From the NCBI RefSeq assembly GCF_008693385.1, contig NZ_CP044065.1:1612001-1676000 (forward strand): a stretch of DNA of 64,000 nt, in the 5' to 3' direction. This DNA comes from Cupriavidus pauculus. GTDB lineage: Bacteria > Pseudomonadota > Gammaproteobacteria > Burkholderiales > Burkholderiaceae. Positions 25,982 to 34,840 of the stretch are shown here, piece after piece; within the stretch, counting starts at the first letter, position 1, and each line of letters begins with the position of its first letter. Made by a program: the position numbers and the translations under genes. The notes under the pieces were generated by a model, which was given only the letters and a program-made list of their open reading frames with translations, was not told the DNA's origin and did no database searches.

Positions 25982-26258
25982 CTAATCCTTCCGCAGCTTG
26001 GGAACGTGAATCGGTCTCTGTTGCATCGCGCAGTTGTCCACGACGCGCCGAATCGCACGCGCATGGTTGCAGGCGTTCCGGGGAGTACTCCAGACACTGG
26101 AGATACAGAACTCCCCGCAACGACAATCGCGCGCGTTATGGGGACAATAAAATCCGTCCCCACGCATGGCCACCACCCGCCTCCACACGCCAGCCACAAC
26201 TTTCGGCGTACCTGAGCGCTTCCTCTACGTCCTTCTTCGGATGAGCGACGCGCGCCAT
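25982..26258 (-). pseudogene. HicA-like small protein, frameshifted
   Basis: The reading frame from ATG 26258 (GGAG 7 bases upstream) encodes MARVAHPKKDVEEALRYAES then CGWRVEAGGGHAWGRI, and runs into a stop at 26136. In the next frame the expected continuation YCPHNARDCRCGEFC and VWSTPRNACNHARAIRRVVD follows to a stop at 25982. Removing one T from a TTTT run (26149-26152) restores a single protein of about 91 residues. The GW-(K/R)VE-x-GG-x-H motif resembles the dsRNA-binding fold and active-site histidine of HicA mRNA interferases; the Cys-rich part (CxxxxxxCxCxxxC) is specific to this family. Whether this is a true mutation, programmed slippage or a sequencing error cannot be decided from the sequence. 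Confidence 0.72.
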
Positions 26259-26271
26259 CGGCGATCTCCAG

Positions 26272-26305
26272 TGTGGGAACCCCCACATAGTTGTCATGTG
26301 ACAAC
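26272..26305. promoter_or_regulatory. Two dyads upstream of the HicA-like/HTH operon
   Basis: TGTGGG-AACC-CCCACA (26272-26287) and GTTGTCA-TG-TGACAAC (26290-26305) are both perfect. They lie 14-47 bases upstream of the first gene's start, where the HTH partner would autoregulate. The first could also act as a 5' hairpin near the ribosome-binding site. Confidence 0.55.
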
Positions 26306-26354
26306 CATACACCCCCCAAGCCCCCCTTTGGAATCGCACTTTGCCGATTTACCC

Positions 26355-27125
26355 TTATCCAAGCCTGTACCCGCCGCTCGCCTCGATCACCTGCGCGGTC
26401 ACCCAGCGCCCTTCGTCCGACGCCAGGAATGCCACCACCGCCGCGATGTCCGAGGTTTCGCCAAAGCGGCCCAATGCGGTATCGCCCTCGATGGCCTTCA
26501 CCATGCCGGCATTCTCGCGAACCGCGGCGTTCATGTCGGTTCGCACCCAACCTGGCGCGACGGCATTCACGGTAATGCCGCGCGGCCCCAGTTCCATGGC
26601 CAGCGAGTGGGTCAGGTTGTTGATCGCCGCCTTGGCCATGCCGTAGATGGGCACCACCGGCAACGGACGCGTGGCGAGGCCCGACGAGATATTGACGATG
26701 TGACCGCCATTCGCCAGACGACGCAACGCGGACTGAACGACGAAGAACGGTGCGCGGGCATGTACCGCGAACATCGTGTCCCAGCTGTCCGGCGTCGCAT
26801 CCGCAAGACCGCCCCAGCCGGAATTCCCGGCATTGTTGACGAGCACGTCGAGTACCGTGCTGCCCGTGCGTTCGACAAGTTCGCCGTCGAGCGCCGCGAA
26901 CATTGCCGGAATCGCCGCCGCATCGACGAGGTCGGCCTGCAGCGCGAAAGCACGGCCCCCATCCCTCCCGATGGCCGCAACCACCTCTTCTGCACCGGCC
27001 TTGTTCGCGTTGTACGTCAGCGCGACCGTCGCGCCCTCTTTCGCGAGCCGCTCGGCGATCGCCCGTCCAATGCCGCGCGACCCACCCGTGACCAGCGCGG
27101 TTTTCCCCACAAGCAACTGTGACAT
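26355..27125 (-). CDS. Short-chain dehydrogenase/reductase (3-oxoacyl-ACP reductase-like)
   Basis: 256-residue classical SDR with TGGSRGIGRAI (residues 12-22), VNNAGNSG, NISSGLATR, the YGMAKAA catalytic Tyr/Lys, and PGWVRTDMNA. GAGGAA precedes ATG 27125. It follows the F420-reductase-like gene by 16 bases on the same strand, so the two form an operon likely driven from the region shared with the divergent LysR gene at 28032. Substrate unknown; such pairs commonly act on xenobiotic or aldehyde compounds. Confidence 0.88.
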   Translation of the reverse strand: MSQLLVGKTALVTGGSRGIGRAIAERLAKEGATVALTYNANKAGAEEVVAAIGRDGGRAFALQADLVDAAAIPAMFAALDGELVERTGSTVLDVLVNNAGNSGWGGLADATPDSWDTMFAVHARAPFFVVQSALRRLANGGHIVNISSGLATRPLPVVPIYGMAKAAINNLTHSLAMELGPRGITVNAVAPGWVRTDMNAAVRENAGMVKAIEGDTALGRFGETSDIAAVVAFLASDEGRWVTAQVIEASGGYRLG

Positions 27126-27141
27126 GTCTGGTTCCTCGCGC

Positions 27142-27945
27142 TTACGTTCTGACGGTGTCCGCACTGGCCTGCTCGAGGAACAGGTCGATATGCACCTGCG
27201 GCATGCCGTCCAGCGTCCCGCCGATCGGCGACGGGCGTACCGCCTCGTTGACGAGTTGGCGGGCGTCATGGCGAGAAACGGGTTTGCCTGGCTGCAGGTA
27301 GTACCGCTTCGCCTCGTCGCCCGTCGCGCCATCCGGCACGACGGGGGCATAGCGCCAGAAATAGATCGGCGTGCCGGGTTCGATCCGCCAGCTGTCCGCG
27401 AGCGCGCCCGCGTCGATGACGTCGTAGCCCACCGCCTCGACAAAGCGCATCACCGCAGCCTTCGCGGCCGCATCGTCGCCAGCAATGGGCAATGTCGTCC
27501 GAGCGGCATCGCCCCGGGGACGGGCATTGCGCGCCATGTGGATCCAGCTCAGGTTATGCAGGCCCTTCACCACCTTCGCGCCACGAAGGTGCCGTTGCAC
27601 GAGTTCGCTCGACGTCAGTTCGCCGTTGTCGAGATCGGCCCGGCGAAACTCGCCCATGCCCGGGTAATAGTTGGTCTGGTCGAGCACGACCTTGCCGGCA
27701 AACCCGTCCGCCGGCAGCGTCTCGAAGACCGCCAGCGGAATGGCGAGCGTGACGATATCCGCGGCCGCAATCGCGTCCTCGACGGTGCCGGCGCGAGCGA
27801 GCGGCCCGAGCTCCCCGACCAGCGCGGAAAGCGTGGCGGGGCCGCGCGCGTTGCTGATCACGACGTGATAGCCCGCCGCGACGGCCAGACGCGCAACGGC
27901 CTTGCCGACCAGTCCCGCGCCAATGATTCCGATTGTTTGTTTCAT
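27142..27945 (-). CDS. NADPH-dependent F420 reductase-like NAD(P)-binding protein
   Basis: 267 residues. The N-terminal Rossmann motif IGIIGAGLVGKAVARLA is followed by VISNARGP and the fold of the F420-dependent NADP oxidoreductase/ProC-like family, including VLDQTNYYPG. Proteobacterial members do not use F420, so the name is historical; a pyridine-nucleotide-linked reductase is expected. First gene of a two-gene operon with an SDR, divergent from a LysR regulator (86 bp between starts). Confidence 0.82.
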   Translation of the reverse strand: MKQTIGIIGAGLVGKAVARLAVAAGYHVVISNARGPATLSALVGELGPLARAGTVEDAIAAADIVTLAIPLAVFETLPADGFAGKVVLDQTNYYPGMGEFRRADLDNGELTSSELVQRHLRGAKVVKGLHNLSWIHMARNARPRGDAARTTLPIAGDDAAAKAAVMRFVEAVGYDVIDAGALADSWRIEPGTPIYFWRYAPVVPDGATGDEAKRYYLQPGKPVSRHDARQLVNEAVRPSPIGGTLDGMPQVHIDLFLEQASADTVRT

Positions 27946-28031
27946 CGTACGTCTCGTGTGTTGAAGAAGATCGCACTTTGAACGTGACGCCAGGATTGAT
28001 AAATAGCGCCGAAAATCACATACTGTTGTCC

Positions 28032-28934
28032 ATGACTACATCAGTCGACCTGCCCGAGATGCGCGTCTTCGCGGCCGTGGTAACCGACGGCTCCTTCACC
28101 ACGGCCGCGGAACGGCTCGGCACCGACAAGGCAAGGGTCAGCCGCATCGTGCGGCGCATGGAAGAAAAACTCGGCGCCCAGCTCCTGACTCGCTCGACGA
28201 GGCGGCTCAACGTGACCGAAGTCGGCCGCGACTATTTCGAGCGCGCGATCAGCATCCTCACCGCCGCCGAGGCCGCGGAGGCCGCGGTGGCGCAACAGTC
28301 GAGGGAGCCCAAGGGCCTGCTCAAGATCACGGCCGGCTCCGAATTCGGGACGATGGTCGTGGACCAGTGGGTCGCCGCATTCCTGCGGCTGGGACCGAAG
28401 GTCACGGTGGAGGCGGAATACACGAACCGCATGGTCGACATCATCCACGAAGGCTTCGACGTCGCGGTTCGCGTCGGCGCGCTGGAGGACTCAGGCCTGT
28501 CAGCCCGCAAGCTGGGGGAAGTGGATTACGGCCTGTACGCGGCCCCGGATTACCTGAAAGATGCACCGAAGCTTCTGACGCCCGGCGACCTGAAGCATCA
28601 CGCGCTGATCCTGAAAACGACCCGCGGCCGCGCCAGCTGGACGCTCGGCAACGGCACGCAAACGGAGCGCATCACGACGTCCCCACGCTGCGCGGTCAGC
28701 AGCACCCTCTCCGCAAGAAACCTCGCCCTGGCGGGCATCGGCATCGCGCAACTGCCCCGCTTCATGGCGGCGCCGTACGAAGCGGAAGGCGCGCTGTCCT
28801 GCGTACTGCCGGGCTGGTCAGAACCGCCCGCCCCGGTCCACGCCGTATTCGCCTCGAGCCGCTACATGGACCCCAAGGTACGCAGCTTCGTGGACCTGAG
28901 CGTGAGGGCATTCGGGGTCCCGCTGGCCGCATAG
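28032..28934 (+). CDS. LysR-family regulator divergent from the reductase/SDR pair
   Basis: 300 residues of the CrgA-like LysR group: HTH (MRVFAAVVTDGSFTTAAERLGTDKARVSRIVRRME) and the GLLKITAGSEFGTMVV and MVDIIHEGFDVAVRVGAL blocks. ATG 28032 is chosen because upstream codons (from 27933) read through the promoter region. Most likely target: the divergent genes at 27142-27945 and 26355-27125. Confidence 0.88.
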   Translation: MTTSVDLPEMRVFAAVVTDGSFTTAAERLGTDKARVSRIVRRMEEKLGAQLLTRSTRRLNVTEVGRDYFERAISILTAAEAAEAAVAQQSREPKGLLKITAGSEFGTMVVDQWVAAFLRLGPKVTVEAEYTNRMVDIIHEGFDVAVRVGALEDSGLSARKLGEVDYGLYAAPDYLKDAPKLLTPGDLKHHALILKTTRGRASWTLGNGTQTERITTSPRCAVSSTLSARNLALAGIGIAQLPRFMAAPYEAEGALSCVLPGWSEPPAPVHAVFASSRYMDPKVRSFVDLSVRAFGVPLAA

Positions 28935-28938
28935 ATCA

Positions 28939-29724
28939 TCATCGCTTCGCCTGCGCAGGCAATGCAATGTCATACGCCCTGGCGATTCGGGCGACCAGAT
29001 CGGCGACGGCAACGTTGCCGAGATTCAGTGCTTTTGGATCGATCGTTGCATCGGCCGCAATGGCGACAAGAAAGCGCGTCAGGTCCGCGCCGATCTTGTT
29101 GTCGAGCGAGATGCGTGTATCGGGTGTCAGAAGCTGGGAAAGACGCAGCACGTCGTTGAGGTGCTTGCGCACGTCCTTGGCATCTACCTTTGCGCCATGC
29201 TCCTTCTGGCTGCTCAGGTCCAGCCACGCGATGGCCTTGAGCGGGATCAGACGATCTTCACCGACCCACGGCAGACCACCGACCTCGCGACGTCCAGCCA
29301 TGATAAACGCGTAGTAGACTTCGTCCAGCAGAATGGCGGACAGGCTGGAGACGGCTTCATCCAATGGTATCGGTGTCAGCGCACTGCCTTCGGCCAGCCT
29401 TAGTCCTGCAGGCGTTCTCGCGAACAACTCGATCATCGCGGGGTAGCGATCATCGGCCGGCTTCTGAAATCGATAGAAGGTCGGTTTGCCTGTGTCACTC
29501 GCCTGACGAATTTCGTACCCACCCTCCTCAACGAATTCCCAGAAGGCTTCGCCGAACGCCGGCGTCAACGCCTCCACGTGCAGGACAATGTCGAGGTCCT
29601 TCGTGGCTCGGAACTCCAGGCCCGCCTCCTCCATCGTCAGACTCGCAGCTGTGCCGCCAATCAATACATATTGGTCGGCGTACGCCGCGAAATGCTCCTG
29701 AAAAATAGCCAATCCTCTCACCAC
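28939..29724 (-). CDS. AbiEii-like nucleotidyltransferase (toxin-type)
   Basis: 261 residues. The N-terminal nucleotidyltransferase core is clear: VLIGGTAASLTMEEAGLEFRATKDLDIVL supplies the GG-x-S/T-like and D-x-D motifs (around residues 22-48), followed by helices typical of AbiEii/MenT-type toxins (VYYAFIMAGRREVGG, DRLIPLKAIAWLDL). AbiEii proteins are nucleotidyltransferase toxins of type IV systems that also give phage resistance. The gene overlaps the upstream winged-helix gene by 7 bases. Its third codon positions are visibly less GC-rich than those of neighbouring genes, hinting at acquisition by transfer. Toxin activity is inferred. Confidence 0.78.
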   Translation of the reverse strand: MVRGLAIFQEHFAAYADQYVLIGGTAASLTMEEAGLEFRATKDLDIVLHVEALTPAFGEAFWEFVEEGGYEIRQASDTGKPTFYRFQKPADDRYPAMIELFARTPAGLRLAEGSALTPIPLDEAVSSLSAILLDEVYYAFIMAGRREVGGLPWVGEDRLIPLKAIAWLDLSSQKEHGAKVDAKDVRKHLNDVLRLSQLLTPDTRISLDNKIGADLTRFLVAIAADATIDPKALNLGNVAVADLVARIARAYDIALPAQAKR

Positions 29725-30755
29725 GGCAACAGTCCCTTGAGTTCATCCAGTGCGAGCTGAACCCTGTCGTCGGCGCTATCCTGCAAACTAAGCGTCAGCG
29801 AGAGGGGGTCAACAATGTCGGTATCCCACATCAACGCCGGGCTGTAGCTCCATAACTGCCACTGCTGGGCGCCCGCTTCAGGCTCGGGCAACTCCTGAAT
29901 CCCGGCCTCCGTCGCGACCTTCCAATCGGCGGCGGCCATCGCATACACCGGCCATCTCGGCGCCGTCAGCATGGAATGGCGAGCGAGCGCACTCAGGCCT
30001 GCCATGCGAGTCGGCCGATATCGGACGTCTTCACAGGCTGCCACCCACGCCACGCGCTTGACCGGCGTTCGCAGCATGGGTTTCGCACGTTCCCATATCT
30101 GCTGTGGAGGATGTTCCATCTTCAGCCAGCGCGAACGACCAACCGTGTAGGCAGTGGCCAGCCCGGTCCCAGTGAGTTCCTTGACAGCACGCGACACTGT
30201 CATTGGCGTATAGCCGAGGACCGCCGCCACGCTGGAGGGCTGCCAGTCGGATTGCCATGGCTGATGCAGTAAAGCGGAAATCAGCATGGCCTGCGCGGAT
30301 GGGCTCAGCGCTTCCGTGGGCGTAGCGCGCTGCCGAAAATGTTCACGCAAATCCAGACCCAGGTCTGGCAGGTAGAGTTGGTTGCCCGGAACGATGAACG
30401 GGACTTTCTGCTCGATCAACCGCCGGCGGTCATAGGACGGCAAGGCATCCGTGACGTAAACCACCGGATGGCCGGCCAAGGCGCCGACCTTGCTCACCCA
30501 GAGCCGGATCTCGCTCAGAGACGTCCTGGCGTCGGCGGCGGCCATCGCCAGAATGACGGGCTGCCCTAGCAGCTCTAGCTCGCAGAACTGAAAGGCATCC
30601 TGGAGGAAGTAAGGCAACTGCCCCGCGCCTGTCCACGGCTCGACGCCTGGTGCGTCGATGCCCAAGACCTCATGGAGATAACGCAGAACGTCGGTCGCGA
30701 GAGATGGCAAGGTGAAGCCCCGGTAACGTACATTCCACACGATAACATACACCAT
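29718..30755 (-). CDS. Winged-helix regulator partner of the AbiEii-like protein
   Basis: Up to 345 residues. Residues 100-150 contain VVYVTDALPSYDRRRLIEQKVPFIVPGNQLYLPDLG, and a MarR-like winged helix follows (SSVAAVLGYTPMTVSRAVKELTGTGLATAYTVGRSRWLKM, about 190-230). The C-terminal part mirrors AbiEi-type antitoxins (VAWVAACEDVRYRPTRMAGLSALA). The next gene's ATG overlaps its end by 7 bases. The first codons (ATG at 30755) lie inside a perfect palindrome; a TTG at 30710 with GGGG 8 bases upstream is an alternative start that leaves the whole operator upstream. The protein probably represses its own operon and antagonises the nucleotidyltransferase. Confidence 0.75.
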   Translation of the reverse strand: MVYVIVWNVRYRGFTLPSLATDVLRYLHEVLGIDAPGVEPWTGAGQLPYFLQDAFQFCELELLGQPVILAMAAADARTSLSEIRLWVSKVGALAGHPVVYVTDALPSYDRRRLIEQKVPFIVPGNQLYLPDLGLDLREHFRQRATPTEALSPSAQAMLISALLHQPWQSDWQPSSVAAVLGYTPMTVSRAVKELTGTGLATAYTVGRSRWLKMEHPPQQIWERAKPMLRTPVKRVAWVAACEDVRYRPTRMAGLSALARHSMLTAPRWPVYAMAAADWKVATEAGIQELPEPEAGAQQWQLWSYSPALMWDTDIVDPLSLTLSLQDSADDRVQLALDELKGLLPW

Positions 30756-30779
30756 GTTATCGTGCAGAAGTACGTTATC
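30722..30779. promoter_or_regulatory. Nested palindromic operator of the AbiE-like operon
   Basis: Inner dyad: CACGATAACAT (30738-30748), 5-base spacer, ATGTTATCGTG (30754-30764), perfect. Outer dyad: GGTAACGTAC (30722-30731) and GTACGTTATC (30770-30779), 9 of 10 matching. The centres differ by half a base. GATAAC/GTTATC cores occur in all four arms, as expected for two regulator dimers. Confidence 0.75.
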
Positions 30780-30826
30780 TTAGTGCCACCCTCAATGCGT
30801 CAAGGCGGAGATGGCTCACAAATGGC

Positions 30827-30853
30827 AAAAAGCTCACTGAACGTGAGCTTTTT
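30827..30853 (-). terminator. Rho-independent terminator of guaA (bidirectional)
   Basis: AAAAAGCTCAC, loop of 5, GTGAGCTTTTT: 11-base perfect stem with flanking A and T runs. It lies 34 bases after the guaA stop and separates guaA from the AbiE-like module. Confidence 0.85.
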
Positions 30854-30886
30854 ACGACATCTATAAACCGGAAGTCCGCTGGGCAG

Positions 30887-32506
30887 TTATTCCCACTCGA
30901 TCGTCGCAGGCGGCTTGCCCGAAACGTCGTACACCACCCGGTTCAACCCGCGGACCTCGTTGATGATGCGGTTCGAGCAGCGGCCCAGCAGCGCGTAAGG
31001 CAGGTGCGCCCAGTGCGCCGTCATGAAGTCCGTGGTCTGCACCGCGCGCAGTGCCACCACGTAGTCGTACGTGCGGCCATCGCCCATCACGCCGACCGAC
31101 TTCACGGGCAGGAAGACCGCGAACGCCTGGCTCGTCAGGTCGTACCAGCTCTTGCCCACCTGATGCGGCTCGCACAGGCCGGCCGCCGCGTCCTGCTCGG
31201 TCGCGATCGTCTTGCGCAGTTCCTCGATGAAGATCGCATCGGCGCGGCGCAGCAGCTCCGCGTACTCGCGCTTCACCTCGCCCAGAATCCGCACGCCGAG
31301 GCCCGGGCCCGGGAACGGGTGGCGGTACACCATCTCCGGCGGCAGGCCGAGTTCCACGCCGAGTTCGCGCACTTCGTCCTTGAACAGGTCGCGCAGCGGT
31401 TCCAGCAGCTTCAGGCCCAGCGTCTCCGGCAGGCCGCCCACGTTGTGGTGGCTCTTGATCGTGGTCTGCTTCTTCGTCTTGGTACCGCCCGACTCCACCA
31501 CGTCCGGATAGATCGTGCCCTGCGCCAGCCACTTGGCGTTGCTCAGCTTCTTCGCCTCGGCCTGGAACACCTCGACGAACTCGCGGCCGATGATCTTGCG
31601 CTTCTGCTCGGGGTCGGTCACGCCGGCCAGATGGCCGAGGAACTGGTCCGACGCGTCGATATGCACCACCTTCGCGTGCAGGCGGCCCGCGAACATGTCC
31701 ATCACCATCTTGCCTTCGTCCAGGCGCAGCAGGCCATGATCGACGAACACGCAGGTCAGCTGATCGCCGATCGCGCGATGGATCAGCGCCGCGGCCACCG
31801 ACGAATCGACACCGCCGGACAGGCCCAGAATCACCTCTTCATCGCCCACCTGCTCGCGAATCTTCGAGACGGCTTCCTCGATGTGGTCGCGCATGACCCA
31901 GTCCGCCTTCGCGCCGGCAATGCCGAGCACAAAGCGTTCGATCATCTCGCGGCCGCGCACCGTGTGCGTGACTTCGGGGTGGAACTGCACGGCGTAGTAG
32001 CCGCGATCCACATCGGCCATGCCCGCGATCGGGCAGCTCGGCGTGGACGCCATGAGCTTGAAGCCCGGCGGCAGTTCGGCCACCTTGTCGCCGTGGCTCA
32101 TCCAGACCTTGAGCATGCCGTGGCCTTCCGGCGTGACGAAGTCCTGCACGTCCTGCAGCAGCGGCGTATGGCCGTGCGCGCGCACCTCGGCGTAGCCGAA
32201 CTCGCGATGGTCGCTCCACTCCACCTTGCCGCCCAGCTGCACGGCCATCGTCTGCATGCCGTAGCAGATGCCGAGCACGGGCACGCCGAGGTCCCACACG
32301 GCCTGCGGCGCGCGCAGCTGATGGTCCTCGTAGGTGCTGGCGTGGCTGCCCGACAGGATGATGGCCTTCGGCGCGAACTGCCGCACGAACTCGTCGGACA
32401 CGTCGTTCGGATGGATTTCGCAATAGACGTGGGCCTCGCGAACACGGCGGGCAATCAGCTGCGTGACCTGCGAGCCGAAATCAAGAATGAGGATTTTGTC
32501 GTGCAT
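30887..32506 (-). CDS. guaA: GMP synthase (glutamine-hydrolysing)
   Basis: 539 residues; converts XMP to GMP with ATP and glutamine. The N-terminal class I amidotransferase domain has [18 protein letters not shown] and the nucleophile in [12 protein letters not shown] (Cys near 80), with the His/Glu pair in FHPEV. The ATP pyrophosphatase P-loop [13 protein letters not shown] is near residue 227, and the C-terminal dimerisation domain ends [20 protein letters not shown] 32506 gives the family start; the frame is open farther upstream but overlaps another gene. It is downstream of guaB and a small membrane protein in one purine operon. Confidence 0.97.
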   Translation of the reverse strand: MHDKILILDFGSQVTQLIARRVREAHVYCEIHPNDVSDEFVRQFAPKAIILSGSHASTYEDHQLRAPQAVWDLGVPVLGICYGMQTMAVQLGGKVEWSDHREFGYAEVRAHGHTPLLQDVQDFVTPEGHGMLKVWMSHGDKVAELPPGFKLMASTPSCPIAGMADVDRGYYAVQFHPEVTHTVRGREMIERFVLGIAGAKADWVMRDHIEEAVSKIREQVGDEEVILGLSGGVDSSVAAALIHRAIGDQLTCVFVDHGLLRLDEGKMVMDMFAGRLHAKVVHIDASDQFLGHLAGVTDPEQKRKIIGREFVEVFQAEAKKLSNAKWLAQGTIYPDVVESGGTKTKKQTTIKSHHNVGGLPETLGLKLLEPLRDLFKDEVRELGVELGLPPEMVYRHPFPGPGLGVRILGEVKREYAELLRRADAIFIEELRKTIATEQDAAAGLCEPHQVGKSWYDLTSQAFAVFLPVKSVGVMGDGRTYDYVVALRAVQTTDFMTAHWAHLPYALLGRCSNRIINEVRGLNRVVYDVSGKPPATIEWE

Positions 32507-33152
32507 GATGGGGGGATGGCAGTTCTTCCGTTGCAGGGTCGGGCAACACTTCGGTACCGGGCCCATAGCCCGGCGGCGGCGTGATGACCGGCTCGCGCCG
32601 GTATTCAGGATATTCGCGCGATGCCGGACGAACCGCATCGTCATGAGGATAAGGGTCGGGTCGCACCGCATCGCCACCGGGACCGACGGGACGTCCGCCC
32701 GTGGTGGCCGTGGTGGCCGCCTGGCGCTCGGCCTCGCGTGCCAGCTGTGCCTCGCGCTCGCGCCGGCGCACGCGCTTGGCCGCGGGAATCTGCACCGCTG
32801 CAAAGAACGCGAGGACCGCGGCCAGCGTCAGCAGCCAGATCTTGCCCGCGCCCTGCACGGGCACTTCAAGGAACAGCACCCACGATACGATCAGAATCGC
32901 GCCGATCAGATTCACCTGTCCGACCGTCCGCGCGATGGCGACGGTCAGCTGGCCGTTGATCGTGGCCTGCACCAGAAGCCAGGCAAAGCCGATCATTGCC
33001 ACGCCGAGCAGTTGCCCGTACAGCGCGGGCTGCGGCTGCGGCAATTGCAGCGCGGCATACAGCGTCGCAAACGGCGACGCCAGCAGCAGGATGCCAAGCA
33101 GCAGTTGGAGCAAGGCATCGAGAAACAGCACCGCTCGCAGCAGTATCTTCAT
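32481..33152 (-). CDS. Four-helix membrane protein between guaB and guaA
   Basis: 223 residues. Four hydrophobic segments (about 5-24, 42-62, 70-90, 98-115) form a small integral membrane domain ([20 protein letters not shown] ... [14 protein letters not shown] ... [16 protein letters not shown] ... [15 protein letters not shown]). The cytosolic C-terminal half is charged, then Pro/Arg-rich ([26 protein letters not shown]) and likely disordered. ATG 33152 follows CAGGAG. It overlaps the guaA start by 26 bases, so the two are translationally coupled. No function is known. Confidence 0.8.
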   Translation of the reverse strand: MKILLRAVLFLDALLQLLLGILLLASPFATLYAALQLPQPQPALYGQLLGVAMIGFAWLLVQATINGQLTVAIARTVGQVNLIGAILIVSWVLFLEVPVQGAGKIWLLTLAAVLAFFAAVQIPAAKRVRRREREAQLAREAERQAATTATTGGRPVGPGGDAVRPDPYPHDDAVRPASREYPEYRREPVITPPPGYGPGTEVLPDPATEELPSPHHARQNPHS

Positions 33153-33263
33153 TGGCGCTCCTGTCCGTGATGTCGGTGACTCATGTACACACGGCCGCGC
33201 GGCCCCGCCCGCAATCTGCGCGGACAAGGCTTGCGCGGCCGTGCGGCCGGATCGACTGCGGAA

Positions 33264-34727
33264 TCAGTCGATGTGGTAATTCGGCGCTTCCTTCGTGATC
33301 TGGACGTCGTGCACGTGCGACTCGCGCATGCCTGCCGCCGTGATCTGCATGAACTCCGCCGTCTCGTGCCACTGGGCGATGGAGCTGCTGCCGCAATAGC
33401 CCATCGACGCGCGAATGCCACCGGTCAGCTGGTGAATGATCGCCTGCACCGGGCCCTTGTAAGGCACGCGGCCCTCGATGCCTTCCGGCACGAGCTTGTC
33501 GACGTTGGCGGTGTTGTCTTCCTGGAAGTAACGGTCCGCGGCGCCATCCTTCATCGCGCCCACCGAACCCATGCCACGGTAGCTCTTGAACGAGCGGCCC
33601 TGATACAGGAACACTTCGCCCGGCGCTTCCTCGGTACCCGAGAACATGCCGCCCATCATCACCGTATGCGCGCCTGCCGCGAGGGCCTTGGCCACATCGC
33701 CCGAGTAACGCACGCCACCGTCGGCGATCAGCGGCACACCGGTGCCCTGCAGCGCCTCGGCCACGTTGGAGACGGCCGTGATCTGCGGCACGCCCACACC
33801 CGCGACGATACGCGTGGTGCAGATGGAACCGGGACCGATACCGACCTTGACGCCATCGGCGCCATGATCGACCAGCGCACGCGCGGCGGCGCCGGTGGCG
33901 ATGTTGCCGCCGATGACCTGCACCTGCGGATAGTTCTGCTTGACCCAGCGCACGCGGTCCAGCACGCCCTGGCTGTGGCCGTGGGCGGTATCGACCACGA
34001 TCACGTCCACGCCGGCCTTCACCAGCAGATCCACACGCTCGTCGTTGTCCGGGCCCACGCCAACTGCCGCGCCTACGCGCAGCTGGCCATGGTCGTCCTT
34101 GCTTGCCAGCGGGTTATCGACGGCCTTCTGGATGTCCTTCACGGTGATCAGCCCGCGCAGCTCGAACGCGCTGTTGACCACGAGCACACGCTCCAGGCGG
34201 TGACGGTTCATCAGGCGCTTGGCTTCTTCGAGCGGCGCGCCTTCGGCCACGGTCACCAGCTTCTCGCGCGGCGTCATCTTCGCGCGCACCGGCGCTTCCA
34301 GGTCTTCCTCGAAGCGCAGGTCGCGGTTGGTGATGATGCCGATGACGGTCTTGCCTTCGAGCACCGGGAAACCCGAAATGCCGTGGTGCTGCGACAGCGC
34401 GATCACATCGCGGATCTTCATGTCCGGCGAAATGGTGATCGGATCACGCAGTACACCCGACTCGTAGCGCTTGACCCGCGCGACTTCGCGCGCCTGGTCG
34501 GCTGGCTTCAGGTTCTTGTGGACAATGCCGATGCCGCCGGCCTGTGCCATGGAAATGGCGAGGCGGGCTTCCGTCACGGTATCCATGGCGGCGGAGACCA
34601 GCGGAATGTTCAATTCAATGGAACGAGACAGGCGGGTGCGAAGGGAAACATCCCGGGGCAGGACGGCCGAATAGGCCGGTACGAGCAGCACATCATCGAA
34701 CGTGAGTGCTTTCTGGACAAGACGCAT
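33264..34727 (-). CDS. guaB: IMP dehydrogenase
   Basis: 487 residues; NAD-dependent oxidation of IMP to XMP, the committed step of guanine nucleotide synthesis. Barrel start [20 protein letters not shown], two CBS domains (about 93-205: [43 protein letters not shown]), the catalytic loop [18 protein letters not shown] (Cys near 305), and the flap ending in [13 protein letters not shown]. First gene of the guaB-membrane protein-guaA run, with a perfect TATAAT upstream. Confidence 0.97.
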   Translation of the reverse strand: MRLVQKALTFDDVLLVPAYSAVLPRDVSLRTRLSRSIELNIPLVSAAMDTVTEARLAISMAQAGGIGIVHKNLKPADQAREVARVKRYESGVLRDPITISPDMKIRDVIALSQHHGISGFPVLEGKTVIGIITNRDLRFEEDLEAPVRAKMTPREKLVTVAEGAPLEEAKRLMNRHRLERVLVVNSAFELRGLITVKDIQKAVDNPLASKDDHGQLRVGAAVGVGPDNDERVDLLVKAGVDVIVVDTAHGHSQGVLDRVRWVKQNYPQVQVIGGNIATGAAARALVDHGADGVKVGIGPGSICTTRIVAGVGVPQITAVSNVAEALQGTGVPLIADGGVRYSGDVAKALAAGAHTVMMGGMFSGTEEAPGEVFLYQGRSFKSYRGMGSVGAMKDGAADRYFQEDNTANVDKLVPEGIEGRVPYKGPVQAIIHQLTGGIRASMGYCGSSSIAQWHETAEFMQITAAGMRESHVHDVQITKEAPNYHID

Positions 34728-34753
34728 AGCAAATCCTCTAGGCGCAAAAGCAG

Positions 34754-34759
34754 ATTATA
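34754..34759 (-). promoter_or_regulatory. Probable -10 element of the guaB promoter
   Basis: Read on the minus strand this is TATAAT, 27 bases before the guaB start codon. No strong -35 hexamer is visible 16-18 bases upstream. Confidence 0.5.
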
Positions 34760-34840
34760 CAGGATTGCAGGATTTGCTGATGCTTTCCCGCAAACCCTTT
34801 GCTATGCTCGCCTTCCTTTCAAGATTCGAGAACGGAGACG

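Noticed and set aside
22000..31000. Prophage or integrative element in the accessory stretch
   Set aside because: No integrase, structural phage gene, transposase, attachment repeats or tRNA end was found; the toxin-antitoxin-like modules alone do not prove one.
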